A DNA stretch of 64,000 nt from Lysobacterales bacterium (GTDB lineage Bacteria > Pseudomonadota > Gammaproteobacteria > Xanthomonadales > Ahniellaceae), in the NCBI GenBank assembly GCA_016703225.1, contig JADJCM010000001.1, positions 868,001 through 932,000 of the forward strand. The letters run 5' to 3'. Numbering within the stretch: position 1 is the stretch's first letter; each line of letters begins with the position of its first letter. Below the pieces are notes generated by a model. It did not search any database. It saw only the letters and a list, made by a program, of their open reading frames with translations, and was not told the origin of the DNA. Below are positions 55,901-63,996 of the stretch, piece after piece. A program made the position numbers and the translations under genes.

Positions 55901-57939
55901 ACGTTGGCCAGACCCGGCACGGTGGTTGCGGTCAAGCGTTGGGTCGTGGTCCCGTCGCCGAGTTGCCCGTAGTCGTTCAGGCCCCAGCATTGCACCGTTC
56001 CGTCATTGATCAGCGCGCAGGTGTGAAAGCCGCCCGCGGCGACGGCCGCGACGTTGGCGAGCCCAGGCACCACCACCGGCGTGGTTCGATTGACCAGGCT
56101 GCCATCGCCGACTTGGCCGTTGCCGTTGTTGCCCCAGCAACGCACGCTGCCATCGCCGATGCGTGCGCAGGTGTGCTGGTAGCCGGCGGTGATCTGAGTG
56201 GCGCCCGAGAGACCAACCACCGGAGCGGGCGTCCGTTGAGTCGTCGTGGTGCCAGTGCCGATCTGTCCGGCATCATTGTTGCCCCAACAGCGCATCGCGC
56301 CCCCGCCGACCAGAGCACAGGCGTGGTAGGCGCCGGCGGTCAGTGCCGTTGCGCCGCTCAGTCCGGCGACGGCCACGGGGGTCGGTTGTGTGACGCTCGA
56401 GCCATTGCCCAACTGGCCGCCGACGTTGTAGCCCCAGCAACGCCCGGCTCCGCCGCTGATCAGGGCGCAGGTGAACCGCAGGCCGGCGGCCACCTCAATC
56501 ACCGAGCCGAGCGATGCCACCGCGACCGGGCTGGGCCGCTGCACGAAGCTGCCGTCGCCGATCTGGCCATCGCTGTTGCTGCCCCAGCAGCGCACCGTGC
56601 CGTCGCTGACGCGTGCGCAACTGTGCGAGCCGCCGCCCTCGATCTCGGCCGCGATGCCAAGGCCGGATACCGTGGTGGGCGTCAGCCGCTGTGCCAGCGT
56701 GCCGTCGCCGATCTGGCCATTGCCGTTGCTTCCCCAGCACTGCCCGGCGCCGCCGGCGTCGCGCGCACAGGTATGCAGCCAGCCCGCTTCCAATTCTGCA
56801 ACGTTGGCCAGACCGGGCACGACCGTTGGGGAGAGCGCCGGGTTGGGTCTCCCGTCGCCAAGTTGTCCGTAGTCGTTGCGGCCCCAGCAGCGCACCGTGC
56901 CATCCGTCAGCCGCGCGCAGGTGTGGGAGTACCCCGCCGCGATCTCCGCGACGTTGCCGAGCCCGCTGACCGCCACCGGCGAGGTGCTGTTCGTGGTCGT
57001 GCCGTTGCCGAGTTGGCCGAAGCTGTTGTAGCCCCAGCAGCGCACCGTGCCATCCGTCAGCCGCGCGCAGGTGTGGTGGCCACCCGACGCGATCTCCGCG
57101 ACGTTGGCGAGCCCGCTGACCGCCACCGGCGTGGTGCTGTTCGTGGTCGTGCCGTTGCCGAGCTGGCCGAAGCTGTTGTAGCCCCAGCAGCGCACCGTGC
57201 CATCCGTCAGCCGCGCGCAGGTGTGGTGACCGCCGGCCGAGATCTCCGCGACGTTGGCGAGCCCGCTGACCGCCACCGGCGTGGTGCTCTGCGTGGTCGT
57301 GCCGTTGCCGAGCTGGCCTGAGCCGTTGTGGCCCCAGCAGCGCACCGTGCCATCCGTCAGCCTCGCGCACGTGTGGTGGTACCCGGCCGCGATCTCCGCG
57401 ACGTTGGCGAGCCCGCTGACCGCCACCGGCGTGGGGCTCTGTGTGGTCGTGCCGTTGCCGAGTTGGCCGTAGGAGTTGCGGCCCCAGCAGCGCACCTTGC
57501 CATCCGTCAGCCGCGCGCAGGTGTGGGAGTAGCCCGCCGCGATCTCCGCGACATCGGCGAGCCCGCTGACCGCCACCGGTGTGGTGCTGTTCGTGGTCGT
57601 GCCGTCGCCGAGTTGGCCCTGGACGTTATGGCCCCAACAGCGCACCGTGCCATCCGCCAGACGCGCGCAGGTGTGGGCGGCTCCGGCCGCGATCTGCGCG
57701 ACGGCGCCGAGCCCGCCGACATCGACCGCCAGGGCGCTGTTCGTGGTGGTGCCGTTGCCTAACTGGCCGTTGCCGTTGACGCCCCAGCACTTCACGGTTC
57801 CGGCGTCGGTGATGGCACAGGTGTGTTGTTCGCCCGCCGTCAGCGCGCCGGATTGGGCCAGGGCCTGGGTGGTCGCGGTCAGGGCGAACAGCACGGCGCA
57901 GAGGGACAACAACGCGCGCGCGACGGGCGGTTTGGGCAT
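52933..57939 (-). CDS. Giant secreted RCC1-repeat protein with InlB/Flg_new repeats and DUF11 domain
   Basis: 1668 residues from ATG 57939, signal peptide MPKPPVARALLSLCAVLFALTATTQALA. Fourteen RCC1 repeats (HTCARLTDGTVRCWG pattern, about 50 residues each) occupy the first 730 residues. Seven near-identical 71-residue repeats follow (GSISGTSPQTVNHGSDG...GYHFVQWSDAS), then one classical Listeria-Bacteroides repeat (FDSQGGSAVSSITQDY), a cadherin-like domain, a DUF11 domain (YDIYVANAGPNDVVGARVQDT) and the end GLFLDGFEDG. The protein is probably exported and attached to or released from the surface; RCC1 propellers bind proteins or lipids, but the ligand is unknown. A divergent membrane regulator lies upstream. 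Confidence 0.9.
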   Translation of the reverse strand: MPKPPVARALLSLCAVLFALTATTQALAQSGALTAGEQHTCAITDAGTVKCWGVNGNGQLGNGTTTNSALAVDVGGLGAVAQIAAGAAHTCARLADGTVRCWGHNVQGQLGDGTTTNSTTPVAVSGLADVAEIAAGYSHTCARLTDGKVRCWGRNSYGQLGNGTTTQSPTPVAVSGLANVAEIAAGYHHTCARLTDGTVRCWGHNGSGQLGNGTTTQSTTPVAVSGLANVAEISAGGHHTCARLTDGTVRCWGYNSFGQLGNGTTTNSTTPVAVSGLANVAEIASGGHHTCARLTDGTVRCWGYNSFGQLGNGTTTNSTSPVAVSGLGNVAEIAAGYSHTCARLTDGTVRCWGRNDYGQLGDGRPNPALSPTVVPGLANVAELEAGWLHTCARDAGGAGQCWGSNGNGQIGDGTLAQRLTPTTVSGLGIAAEIEGGGSHSCARVSDGTVRCWGSNSDGQIGDGSFVQRPSPVAVASLGSVIEVAAGLRFTCALISGGAGRCWGYNVGGQLGNGSSVTQPTPVAVAGLSGATALTAGAYHACALVGGGAMRCWGNNDAGQIGTGTTTTQRTPAPVVGLSGATQITAGYQHTCARIGDGSVRCWGNNGNGQVGDGSLVNRTTPVVVPGLANVAAVAAGGFHTCALINDGTVQCWGLNDYGQLGDGTTTQRLTATTVPGLANVTALTAGAYHTCALLSDGTARCWGRNLEGQLGDGGAEFHTTPVDVAGSPFITFRTLTYSAGSNGSIAGTSPQTVNHGSDGTAVTAVADPGYHFVQWSDASTANPRTDTNVTADVTVTAQFAINTYTLTYGAGANGSISGTSPQTVNHGSDGSAVTAVADSGYHFVQWSDASTANPRTDTNVTADVTVTAQFAINTYTLTYGAGANGSISGTSPQIVNHGSDGSAVTAVADTGYHFVQWSDASTANPRTDTNVTTNINVTAQFAINTYTLTYTAGTSGSISGTSPQTVNHGSDGTAVTAVADTGYHFVQWSDASTANPRTDTNVTTNINVTAQFAINTYTLTYTAGTSGSISGTSPQTVNHGSDGTAVTAVADTGYHFVQWSDASTANPRTDINVTADLTVTAQFAINTYTLTYTAGANGSISGTSPQTVNHGSDGSSVSAVADTGYHFVQWSDGSTANPRTDTNVTADLTVTAQFAINTYTLTYTAGANGSISGTSPQTVNHGSDGTSVTAVADTGYHFVQWSDASTANPRTDTNVTADLTVTAQFAISQFTVSFDSQGGSAVSSITQDYASTVTVPAAPTRAGHAFVHWNSAANGSGTAYAPGATFAMPANNSTLYAQWNNTVPTLASIADVVLNEDGGATVLLDIGDAESAPVALAVTASSAQPALLLHPIVNTVANPAQRELVLTPVANGNGGPVPVSVLVTDEGGLTQERSFQVTIRAVNDAPTFATSGDRTEPAGASGLRTVPGFIQSLSVGPADEAAQFILGYSAVQVSDPNGVVSAISVAVDGTLSYTLSGNGGSASFEIRATDNGGNAYGGQPTSSPVAFSISVGSGVDLQISKSNGRTTFMPGESVLYDIYVANAGPNDVVGARVQDTIPAELIGAAWTCTAILRSSCAATTGTGSIDELVNLQSGGVLRYSLLATVAPTAIDRMLINTATVTAPAGLAELAPADNSDTDSDRVLIDGLFLDGFEDGANRITVPFVDPGR
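54251..55745 (-). repeat. Seven tandem 213-bp repeats in the giant RCC1 gene
   Basis: The 71-codon unit (TLTY...AQFAINTY) recurs seven times with only scattered substitutions, several of them shared between neighbouring copies. The most similar pairs are copies 4 and 5 and copies 6 and 7, counted from the N-terminal side. Such high nucleotide identity indicates recent duplication and predicts variation in copy number between strains. Confidence 0.85.
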
Positions 57940-58268
57940 GGCGGTCTCGCTGGAGAGTGGGAAGACCGTGGCCGCGGGCCGACCCCTCCGTCGACACGGG
58001 GGAGCCATTCCTGGCGAGTGCTGGTTGCGTCGGAGGTCGGCACAGCGGCACGGCCCAAGCTTTGTGCCGCGCTCCGCCTGCAGGCGCTACTGAAGTTTTC
58101 GGATGGATTCTGAAAATTCTGAAAGTGAAGGAAGGTCAATGACTTGCCGAACCGTTGCCAATCCAGGGCAGGCCGCCACCGGCCTTGACCACGTTTTCTT
58201 CACGATCGGCTAGAGTCCCGTTCCCGGGTCGCTCAGGGCGAGCCGGAAACCGTTTCGACGAGCCCCCG
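57940..58268. other. Divergent intergenic region between the RCC1 gene and the CadC-like regulator
   Basis: 329 bp without a supported gene. Around 58100-58125 it is locally AT-rich and holds a direct repeat TTCTGAAA (58108-58115 and 58117-58124) with 9-bp spacing, a candidate regulator site. No clear -35/-10 pair was found for either side. Confidence 0.4.
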
Positions 58269-60143
58269 ATGCAGCATGACCCCGCCTCGACCTGGCGCTT
58301 TGCCGGTGCCGAACTGAATCCGCTTCGACGCAGCGTGACGCGCGCCGGACAGCGCACCGAACTCGACCGCGGCGCCACCGCGGTCCTGCTCTGCCTGCTG
58401 CGGCAGGCGCCGCAGACCGCCGCCAAGGATGCGCTGCTCCGCGCGGGCTGGCCGGGCCGGGTGGTCACCGAGAACTCGCTGTCGAAGGCGATCGCCCGCA
58501 TCCGCGCCGCGCTCGCCGACGAGGACGGCGCCATTGTCGAAAGCGTGCACGGCTTTGGCTACCGGATCGTGGCCGCAATCGAGACCGTGGCGCCGGCGGC
58601 GGCTACGATCGCTCCGACTACGACCGCGGCGCCCGCGCGACCGGTCGCAATGCCGGCGGCGCGCCGACCGCACCACGCCCCTCTGCTCATCGCCACCCTG
58701 CTGATGCTGGCGGTAACCGGTGCAGCGGCCTTGTGGCTGCTGCGCCAGCCCGATGCAGCGACCGCTCCCAAAGCCGCAGCGTCGGCACTGCCCTCGCTGA
58801 TGGTGTTGCCGTTCCGGTCACTGTCCGCAGAGACCGAAGCGCGCGACCGTACCCGCCTGCTGGCGCGCGACCTGGCCGTCGCGCTGTCGCAGCAGCCGGG
58901 CCGACGCATCCTGGCACCGGATACGCTCGAGCTCGCCAATGCGCACGCGCCCGACATCGAAGCGCTCGCGCGGCGCCTGCACGCCGCGTTGGCGCTGACC
59001 GGCGTGGTCGAGTGGCGCGAGGGGCGCGTCCACGTCAGCACAGAACTGGTGCGCACCAGCGACGCCACCCTGGTTTGGTCGAATGCCTTCGACGGCACCG
59101 TGGCCGGCTGGAAAAGGCTGTGCGTGGACATCCAAAGCGAGGTCGTGCGTGCCGCCGACTTCGCGCTGTCCGACCTCGGACGCAGGGAGGAAGCGCGCGG
59201 CACGCGCAGCGCCGAGGCCTACGCCGAATTCCGGAAGGGCGCCACGCTGTTCAAGGACGACGAAACCGGCGGCCGGCGCGCACTCGTCGCCTACGAGCGT
59301 GCGGTGGCGATTGATCCCGACTACACCGAAGCCTGGCTCGCGCTGGCCGATCTGCTCTCGCACAACGGCTTCTACGCCAGCGATGCCGCCGAAGCGCTGG
59401 CCGGCAAGCACCGCGCGGTCGAGATCCTCGACCAGGTGCTCGAGCGCGAGCCGGACAACGTGCGCGCGCTGTCGATGCGCGGCGCGTTGCGCTACTCGCA
59501 CGCCTGGGACTGGGCCGGCGCCGAAGCCGACTATGACCGTGTCGCCCAGCTCGCTGGCGCCGATCATCTGGCGCGGCTCGTGAACCTGGCGCGGATCCGC
59601 GGTGCGCAGGGGCGGCTTGATGAAGCGATCACCCTGGCGCGGCGCGCGAGCGCGCTCAATCCGGGCAACACCTCCGGACTCACCCACGCCGCGCACCTCG
59701 AGATCGCCCGCGGCCGCCTCGCCGAGGGCATGGCGCTGGCGCAACGCGCCGCCGGGGTGGCACCGATCGACGAGCACGCGCACTACTACCTCGGGCTCGG
59801 CGCGCTGCTCGGCGGAGATACCGCTGGCGCACTCGCGCACTTCGACGACAGCGCACACGTGCTGCGCCTGGCCGGCCGCGCCGCGGCGCTGTACAGCGCG
59901 AGCGACCGCGCCGGATCGGACCGCGAACTGGCCCAGCTCGCCGAGCGCTACGGGCACCTCGACGCTTTCCGAGTTGCCGAGGTGCACGCCTGGCGCGGCG
60001 AGTCGGACCTCGCCTTCCAGTGGCTCGATCGTGCGCTGGCGCAACACGAGGCCTCGTTCTACCACCTGAGCTACACGCCGCTGCTGCAAGACCTCCACGC
60101 CGACCCGCGCTTCGCAGCGCTCAAGGCCCGCATCGGGCTCTGA
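58269..60143 (+). CDS. CadC-like transmembrane transcriptional regulator with TPR domain
   Basis: 624 residues from ATG 58269; the frame extends upstream to 58155 but the OmpR-type domain begins right after 58269. Residues about 5-100 are a winged helix (LNPLRRSVTRAGQRTELDRGATAVLLCLLRQAPQTAAKDALLRAGWPG...ENSLSKAIARIRAAL and VHGFGYRI). An Ala/Pro/Thr-rich linker is followed by one transmembrane helix (LLIATLLMLAVTGAAALWLL). The periplasmic part has an alpha/beta domain and TPR units (AYERAVAIDPDYTEAWLALADLL). The protein should bind DNA in the cytoplasm in response to a periplasmic signal. It is divergent from the giant RCC1 gene. Confidence 0.9.
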   Translation: MQHDPASTWRFAGAELNPLRRSVTRAGQRTELDRGATAVLLCLLRQAPQTAAKDALLRAGWPGRVVTENSLSKAIARIRAALADEDGAIVESVHGFGYRIVAAIETVAPAAATIAPTTTAAPARPVAMPAARRPHHAPLLIATLLMLAVTGAAALWLLRQPDAATAPKAAASALPSLMVLPFRSLSAETEARDRTRLLARDLAVALSQQPGRRILAPDTLELANAHAPDIEALARRLHAALALTGVVEWREGRVHVSTELVRTSDATLVWSNAFDGTVAGWKRLCVDIQSEVVRAADFALSDLGRREEARGTRSAEAYAEFRKGATLFKDDETGGRRALVAYERAVAIDPDYTEAWLALADLLSHNGFYASDAAEALAGKHRAVEILDQVLEREPDNVRALSMRGALRYSHAWDWAGAEADYDRVAQLAGADHLARLVNLARIRGAQGRLDEAITLARRASALNPGNTSGLTHAAHLEIARGRLAEGMALAQRAAGVAPIDEHAHYYLGLGALLGGDTAGALAHFDDSAHVLRLAGRAAALYSASDRAGSDRELAQLAERYGHLDAFRVAEVHAWRGESDLAFQWLDRALAQHEASFYHLSYTPLLQDLHADPRFAALKARIGL

Positions 60144-60156
60144 ACCCGGGGGCGGA

Positions 60157-61203
60157 TCAGGCGACGCGACGCAGTGCCGGGGTCGCCTCGGCCATCAGAT
60201 GTCCGAACAAGTCCTTGGGATCAGTCAGCTTCGGAATCAGCCCCACCGGTGCACCGAGACCGAGCTCCTGCGCGAGATCACGCAGCAGGCGCAGCGACGA
60301 ATAGTCCTCGAGCGCGAAGCCGACCGAATCGAACACGGTGATCTCGCTGTCGTTCGCGCGGCCGGCGGCAGCGCCGGTGAGCACGCGCCAGAACTCGGTC
60401 ACGGCGAAGTCGGCGGGCATCTGCTGCAGATCACCTTCGATGCGCGTCTGCGGCTCGTATTCGACGAACACCGACGCGCGCGCCAGCACTTCGGCATGCA
60501 GCTCGGTCTTGCCCGGGCAGTCGCCACCGACGCCATTGATGTGCATGCCCGGCTCGAGCATCTCCGGCGTCAGGATGGTCGCATTGGTCTTGTCGGCGGT
60601 GACCGTGGTCACGATGTCGGCGCCACGCGCCGCCTGTGCCGTACTGCTGCAGGCGATCACGCGCAGACCCGGCGTATGCGCCAGGTGCGCCATCAGCTTG
60701 GCGGTGGCCTGCGGGTCAACGTCGAACAGGCGGATCTCGTCGATGCCGAGCAAGTGATGGAAGGCGAGCGCCTGGAACTCGCTCTGCGCGCCATTGCCGA
60801 TCAGGGCCATCGTGCGCGCGTTCTTGCGCGCGAGCCGCTTCGCCGCCATCACCGAGGTTGCGGCGGTGCGCATCGCGGTGGTCAGGGTCAGTTCGCTCAA
60901 CAGGGTCGGCGTGCCGGTGGCGACATCGGCGAGCACGCCGAAGGCCATCACTGTCGGCAGGCCTTCCTTGGTGTTCTTCGGATGGCCGTTGACGTACTTG
61001 AAGCTGTAGTCGCGCGCGTCGGCGATCGGCATCAGCTCGATCACACCGACTTCGGAATGCACGGCGTGGCGCGGGCTCTTCTCGAACTCCGGCCAGCGGC
61101 GGAAGTCGGCTTCGATGTACGCGACCATGCGTTCCAGCACCTTGGGCAGGCCGATCATGGCGACCAGGCGGGCGATGTCTTGGGTGGTGAGCAGGGTGGT
61201 CAT
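60157..61203 (-). CDS. Ornithine cyclodeaminase/mu-crystallin family protein
   Basis: 348 residues from ATG 61203, with GGAG 8 bases upstream. Family features: SRLLSELTLTTAMRTAATSVMAAKRLA-like segment (here LTLTTAMRTAATSVMAAKRLARKNARTMALIGNGAQSEFQA), the Rossmann GNGAQ, and INGVGGDCPGKTELHAEVL near the catalytic region. Enzymes of this family form proline from ornithine or reduce imino acids with NAD(P)H. The sequence looks closer to true ornithine cyclodeaminases than to mu-crystallin. An Lrp/AsnC regulator is encoded divergently, a typical arrangement for amino-acid catabolic genes. Confidence 0.9.
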   Translation of the reverse strand: MTTLLTTQDIARLVAMIGLPKVLERMVAYIEADFRRWPEFEKSPRHAVHSEVGVIELMPIADARDYSFKYVNGHPKNTKEGLPTVMAFGVLADVATGTPTLLSELTLTTAMRTAATSVMAAKRLARKNARTMALIGNGAQSEFQALAFHHLLGIDEIRLFDVDPQATAKLMAHLAHTPGLRVIACSSTAQAARGADIVTTVTADKTNATILTPEMLEPGMHINGVGGDCPGKTELHAEVLARASVFVEYEPQTRIEGDLQQMPADFAVTEFWRVLTGAAAGRANDSEITVFDSVGFALEDYSSLRLLRDLAQELGLGAPVGLIPKLTDPKDLFGHLMAEATPALRRVA

Positions 61204-61347
61204 GGCGTTCTCCCGGGTAGCGCCCACGACAACACGTCGTGGCATGGCGCTATTGTGCGGAGAACGCTGTCAGCGCAAAACGGCAATTCTGCGCACATTT
61301 CGCCATTGCTGTAGCATTTCGGCAGGCATGATTGACGATATGCACAA
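61204..61347. promoter_or_regulatory. Divergent control region of the cyclodeaminase and lrp-like genes
   Basis: The 144-bp spacer is less GC-rich than the genes on either side. It contains GCGCAAAACGGCAATTCTGCGC-like imperfect symmetry around 61273-61294 and an AT-rich TTTCGCCATTGCTGTAGCATTT. These fit Lrp/AsnC binding, but exact operator and promoter boxes cannot be fixed by eye. Confidence 0.4.
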
Positions 61348-61767
61348 ATGGACGCCCTCGACCAGCAACTGATCGCCAAGCTCCGCCAGAACGCGCGCGC
61401 CTCCATCGCCGAGCTCGCCGCGCAGATCAAGGTCTCGCGCGGCACCGTCACCAACCGCATCGCCAAGCTCGAGCGCGATGGCGTGATCGTCGGCTACACG
61501 GTCAAGCTGCGCCCCGATGCGACCCCCGACGAGATCCACGCCTGGACCGGCATCGCGGTCGAAGGCAACCAGCAACTGGTGATCCGCGCCCTGCTCGGCG
61601 AACCCGGCATCGTCGCGCTGCACGACACCAACGGCCGCTGGGACCTGCTCGCCGAACTGCGCGTCGGCAACCTCAACGAACTCGCCGCCACCCTCGAACG
61701 CATCCGCCGCATCAAGGGCATCAGCGCCACCGAGACCAGTATCCACCTGCAGAGTTATCGGGGATGA
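61348..61767 (+). CDS. Lrp/AsnC family transcriptional regulator
   Basis: 139 residues from ATG 61348. N-terminal HTH (DQQLIAKLRQNARASIAELAAQIKVSRGTVTNRIAKLERDGVI) and C-terminal RAM ligand-binding domain (YTVKLRPDATPDEIHAWTGIAVEG...VALHDTNGRWDLLAELRV...IRRIKGISATETSIHL). Length is standard, though short for the family. It is divergent from the ornithine cyclodeaminase gene and is the obvious candidate regulator of that gene, responding to ornithine, arginine or proline. Confidence 0.92.
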   Translation: MDALDQQLIAKLRQNARASIAELAAQIKVSRGTVTNRIAKLERDGVIVGYTVKLRPDATPDEIHAWTGIAVEGNQQLVIRALLGEPGIVALHDTNGRWDLLAELRVGNLNELAATLERIRRIKGISATETSIHLQSYRG

Positions 61768-61781
61768 AGGGCGCCCTCTGC

Positions 61782-62216
61782 TCAGGATCCGCCGCTCTGG
61801 GGCACCAACTCTGGCTCGGGCGCATTCCGGGTTCCTGGTCGAGGACATACCGACTGCAGACCATCGATGTGCTCATGCAGGTCGGCAGAAACTGATCTCC
61901 ACAACGGATCGAGAATGAAGTCGATGCCTTCGCGCCTTGCAAGCTTGGCGGCCGGCACAAAATCCGCATCACCGGCCACCAGCACGATCTGGTCGACCTG
62001 ATGCTTGTAAGCCAACGAGGCGATGTCCAACCCGATTTTCATGTCAACGGCCTTCTGCCGCACACCCGGCTCGAAGTCTTCGTCCAGCAGTTGCGACCAA
62101 TCGCGTTCCCGTTTTCGCAATTGCTTCAATATCGCCGGCTTGAGCTGCCAGTCGACAAAGTCACTCAGCCTTCCCAGCCGGAGCGCTATTTTGCGCTGCC
62201 GCTTCAGTGCTCCCAA
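61782..62216 (-). pseudogene. NYN domain protein (DUF88), 5' end lost
   Basis: The frame can start at 62216 and gives 144 residues: KRQRKIALRLGRLSDFVDWQLKPAILKQLRKRERDW...RQKAVDMKIGLDIASLAYKHQVDQIVLVAGDADFVPAAKLARREGIDFILDPLWRSVSADLHEHIDGLQSV. This is the C-terminal two thirds of a DUF88/LabA-like NYN protein. The first strand with the catalytic IDGxN motif (about 60-90 residues) is missing. The transposase gene of an IS1634-type element lies directly upstream, so the insertion probably removed or displaced the start. A short internal-start product is conceivable but would lack a key Asp. Confidence 0.7.
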
Positions 62217-62229
62217 GTTCGACAGTTAA

Positions 62230-63996
62230 CCACGTAACCCATTGATCCACAAAGAGTGGCTCAATCAAAAATGCCCCTACACGGCGGTTTTGTCGGGGAG
62301 CGGGAGCTTGAGTTGCTGGTAGATCTGCTGCTGTTCCTTGGAGAGTGCGGTCATGCCGGTCTTTACGGTTCGACCGACCTTCACGTGAAACCACTGCACT
62401 GCTTTCAGCGCGTGCAGCGCGCGCTCCGGACTGGTCTCGGCGTTGGCCTCGCGCAGTCGCATGCGCATCACGCGATGCAGTAGCAATGCCATGAAGCAGG
62501 TGGCCGCGTGGGCGCGAATGCGATCGGGCAGGCGGTGATACATCGGTGCGATTTCAATGTCGCTTTTCAGAACGCGGAAGCCGCGTTCGATGTCGGCAAG
62601 GCTCTTGTAGCGCTCGACGATCTGCTCGGCGGCGAGTTCGGCGACATTGCTGACCAGCACCAACTTGCCATCGCATCGCTCGGCTTCGCGCAGGGCTTCG
62701 TCGTCGCACTCGAAGCTGAATAGATCGGCGCGCAGATCCGCCTTGAGGATGCGGCTCAGTCCCTCGTCCGCGACCATCTTGCTGAAGCGGATGAACGCAC
62801 CCCGATCACTGGCGCGTCGCCCGCGCGCTGATTTTCCAGCGTCCTGTGCGTTGAGTTTGTCGGCGATGCGTTGGCCTTCCACCTCGATTTCGGCGATGCG
62901 TTTTTTTCGTGCCTGATGCTGCGTCGTGGCGCGCTCCGGATCGTGCGCGATGATCAATCGCCGTGATTGCCAGGCGTGTTCCTGGATGCTGGCCTGATCT
63001 TCGGGAAACGTCATCGTCGCAAATTGCTCGATCAGTTCGCTGTACCGCCGCGCCGGCACCGCGAGGATGAACTCGAGCCCAAGCGACTCAAGCTCGGCCA
63101 TATTGTCGAGATTCACCAGGCCGCGATCCGCGACCACGATGACGCGCTCGATGGCGAAGCGCTTGCGCGTGCGCTCGAGCATCGGAATCAAGGTCTTCGC
63201 TTCGGACACATTGCCGGCAAAGACCTCAAATGCGATCGGCAGGCCGTCTGCGGTCTGGATCAATCCGAGCACGCATTGGCGCGCGCTGCCGAGTACATCC
63301 TTGCTGTGTCCGTACGCGCGCAGGTCATCGTCGACATCGCCTTCGCCATGTACCCGGATGGTTGTCAGATCGTAGAACACGATCGACAGCGCCACATCCA
63401 GCATCGGCCGCAACATCGTTGCCAGCGCATCCTGCAGCCGATCCCCGGCATCGCTCAGCGCATCCATTGCACGCAGCAAACGCTGGTGCGTCACCGTCTG
63501 CGGATCAATGCCCGGCACGCGCGCCAGTTGCAACCAGCGCAACACGCCGAGCTTCGAATCCGGATCGCACAAGCGATGCAGCACCATCACGCGCAACATC
63601 GCCACGACATCGAACTGCCGCCGCGACGACCGCAACAAGTGCCGCAATGACGCATCCAGACCAAGCTCGACCCAGAGCGCGGTCAACAGCGAGCTCGGGC
63701 CAAACTCCAGCGCCGGTGCCACGGCAATCGTGCGATCCACGCCGACCTCATCTGCGCGACCGGTCACGCGCAACAAGCCACTGATCAGCGCGTCAACCTG
63801 TTCTGGTGCGATGTCCTCGGCGCGACCGAGTGTTGCAAGCGTTCGGTGCTTGACGCGCCCCGCGTCTCGATACGCCTCGACGATGCGCACATAGGTGCGC
63901 GGACCGGATCGGTGAAGTTTGATGTGCATGGCGTGACGCTAACACGTCATAAACGCTGTGCAAAGCGGTCGTGGACACATAACGTGCCCCTACACG
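62230..63996 (-). mobile_element. IS1634-type insertion sequence, ends not resolved
   Basis: The transposase gene defines the element; boundaries are approximate. A 12-bp direct repeat TGCCCCTACACG occurs at 62272-62283 (overlapping the transposase stop) and at 63985-63996, but no convincing terminal inverted repeat was found. The right end may lie at or beyond the window edge. Confidence 0.6.
62277..63929 (-). CDS. IS1634 family DDE transposase
   Basis: 550 residues from ATG 63929. N-terminus MHIKLHRSGPRTYVRIVEAYRDAGRVKHRTLATLGR is typical of the family. DDE residues appear in VFYDLTTI, VIVVADRGLVN and DIERGFRVLKSDIEIAPMYHR, with the Tyr-Arg signature. C-terminal end RTVKTGMTALSKEQQQIYQQLKLP is complete. 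The gene is intact, so the element may be mobile. It encodes cut-and-paste type transposition of an IS4-related element and occupies the space beside the truncated NYN gene. Confidence 0.9.
   Translation of the reverse strand: MHIKLHRSGPRTYVRIVEAYRDAGRVKHRTLATLGRAEDIAPEQVDALISGLLRVTGRADEVGVDRTIAVAPALEFGPSSLLTALWVELGLDASLRHLLRSSRRQFDVVAMLRVMVLHRLCDPDSKLGVLRWLQLARVPGIDPQTVTHQRLLRAMDALSDAGDRLQDALATMLRPMLDVALSIVFYDLTTIRVHGEGDVDDDLRAYGHSKDVLGSARQCVLGLIQTADGLPIAFEVFAGNVSEAKTLIPMLERTRKRFAIERVIVVADRGLVNLDNMAELESLGLEFILAVPARRYSELIEQFATMTFPEDQASIQEHAWQSRRLIIAHDPERATTQHQARKKRIAEIEVEGQRIADKLNAQDAGKSARGRRASDRGAFIRFSKMVADEGLSRILKADLRADLFSFECDDEALREAERCDGKLVLVSNVAELAAEQIVERYKSLADIERGFRVLKSDIEIAPMYHRLPDRIRAHAATCFMALLLHRVMRMRLREANAETSPERALHALKAVQWFHVKVGRTVKTGMTALSKEQQQIYQQLKLPLPDKTAV

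Noticed and set aside
54136..57321. 1061-residue + strand reading frame opposite the giant RCC1 gene
   Set aside because: It is the antisense shadow of the regular repeats; its sequence is a low-complexity Arg/Ala/Gly pattern with no domain, while the minus strand has clear RCC1 motifs and a signal peptide.
62272..63996. The 12-bp repeat TGCCCCTACACG as target-site duplication of the IS1634 element
   Set aside because: It is too long for the usual 5-6 bp duplication and the left copy overlaps the transposase stop codon, so it is inside the element.
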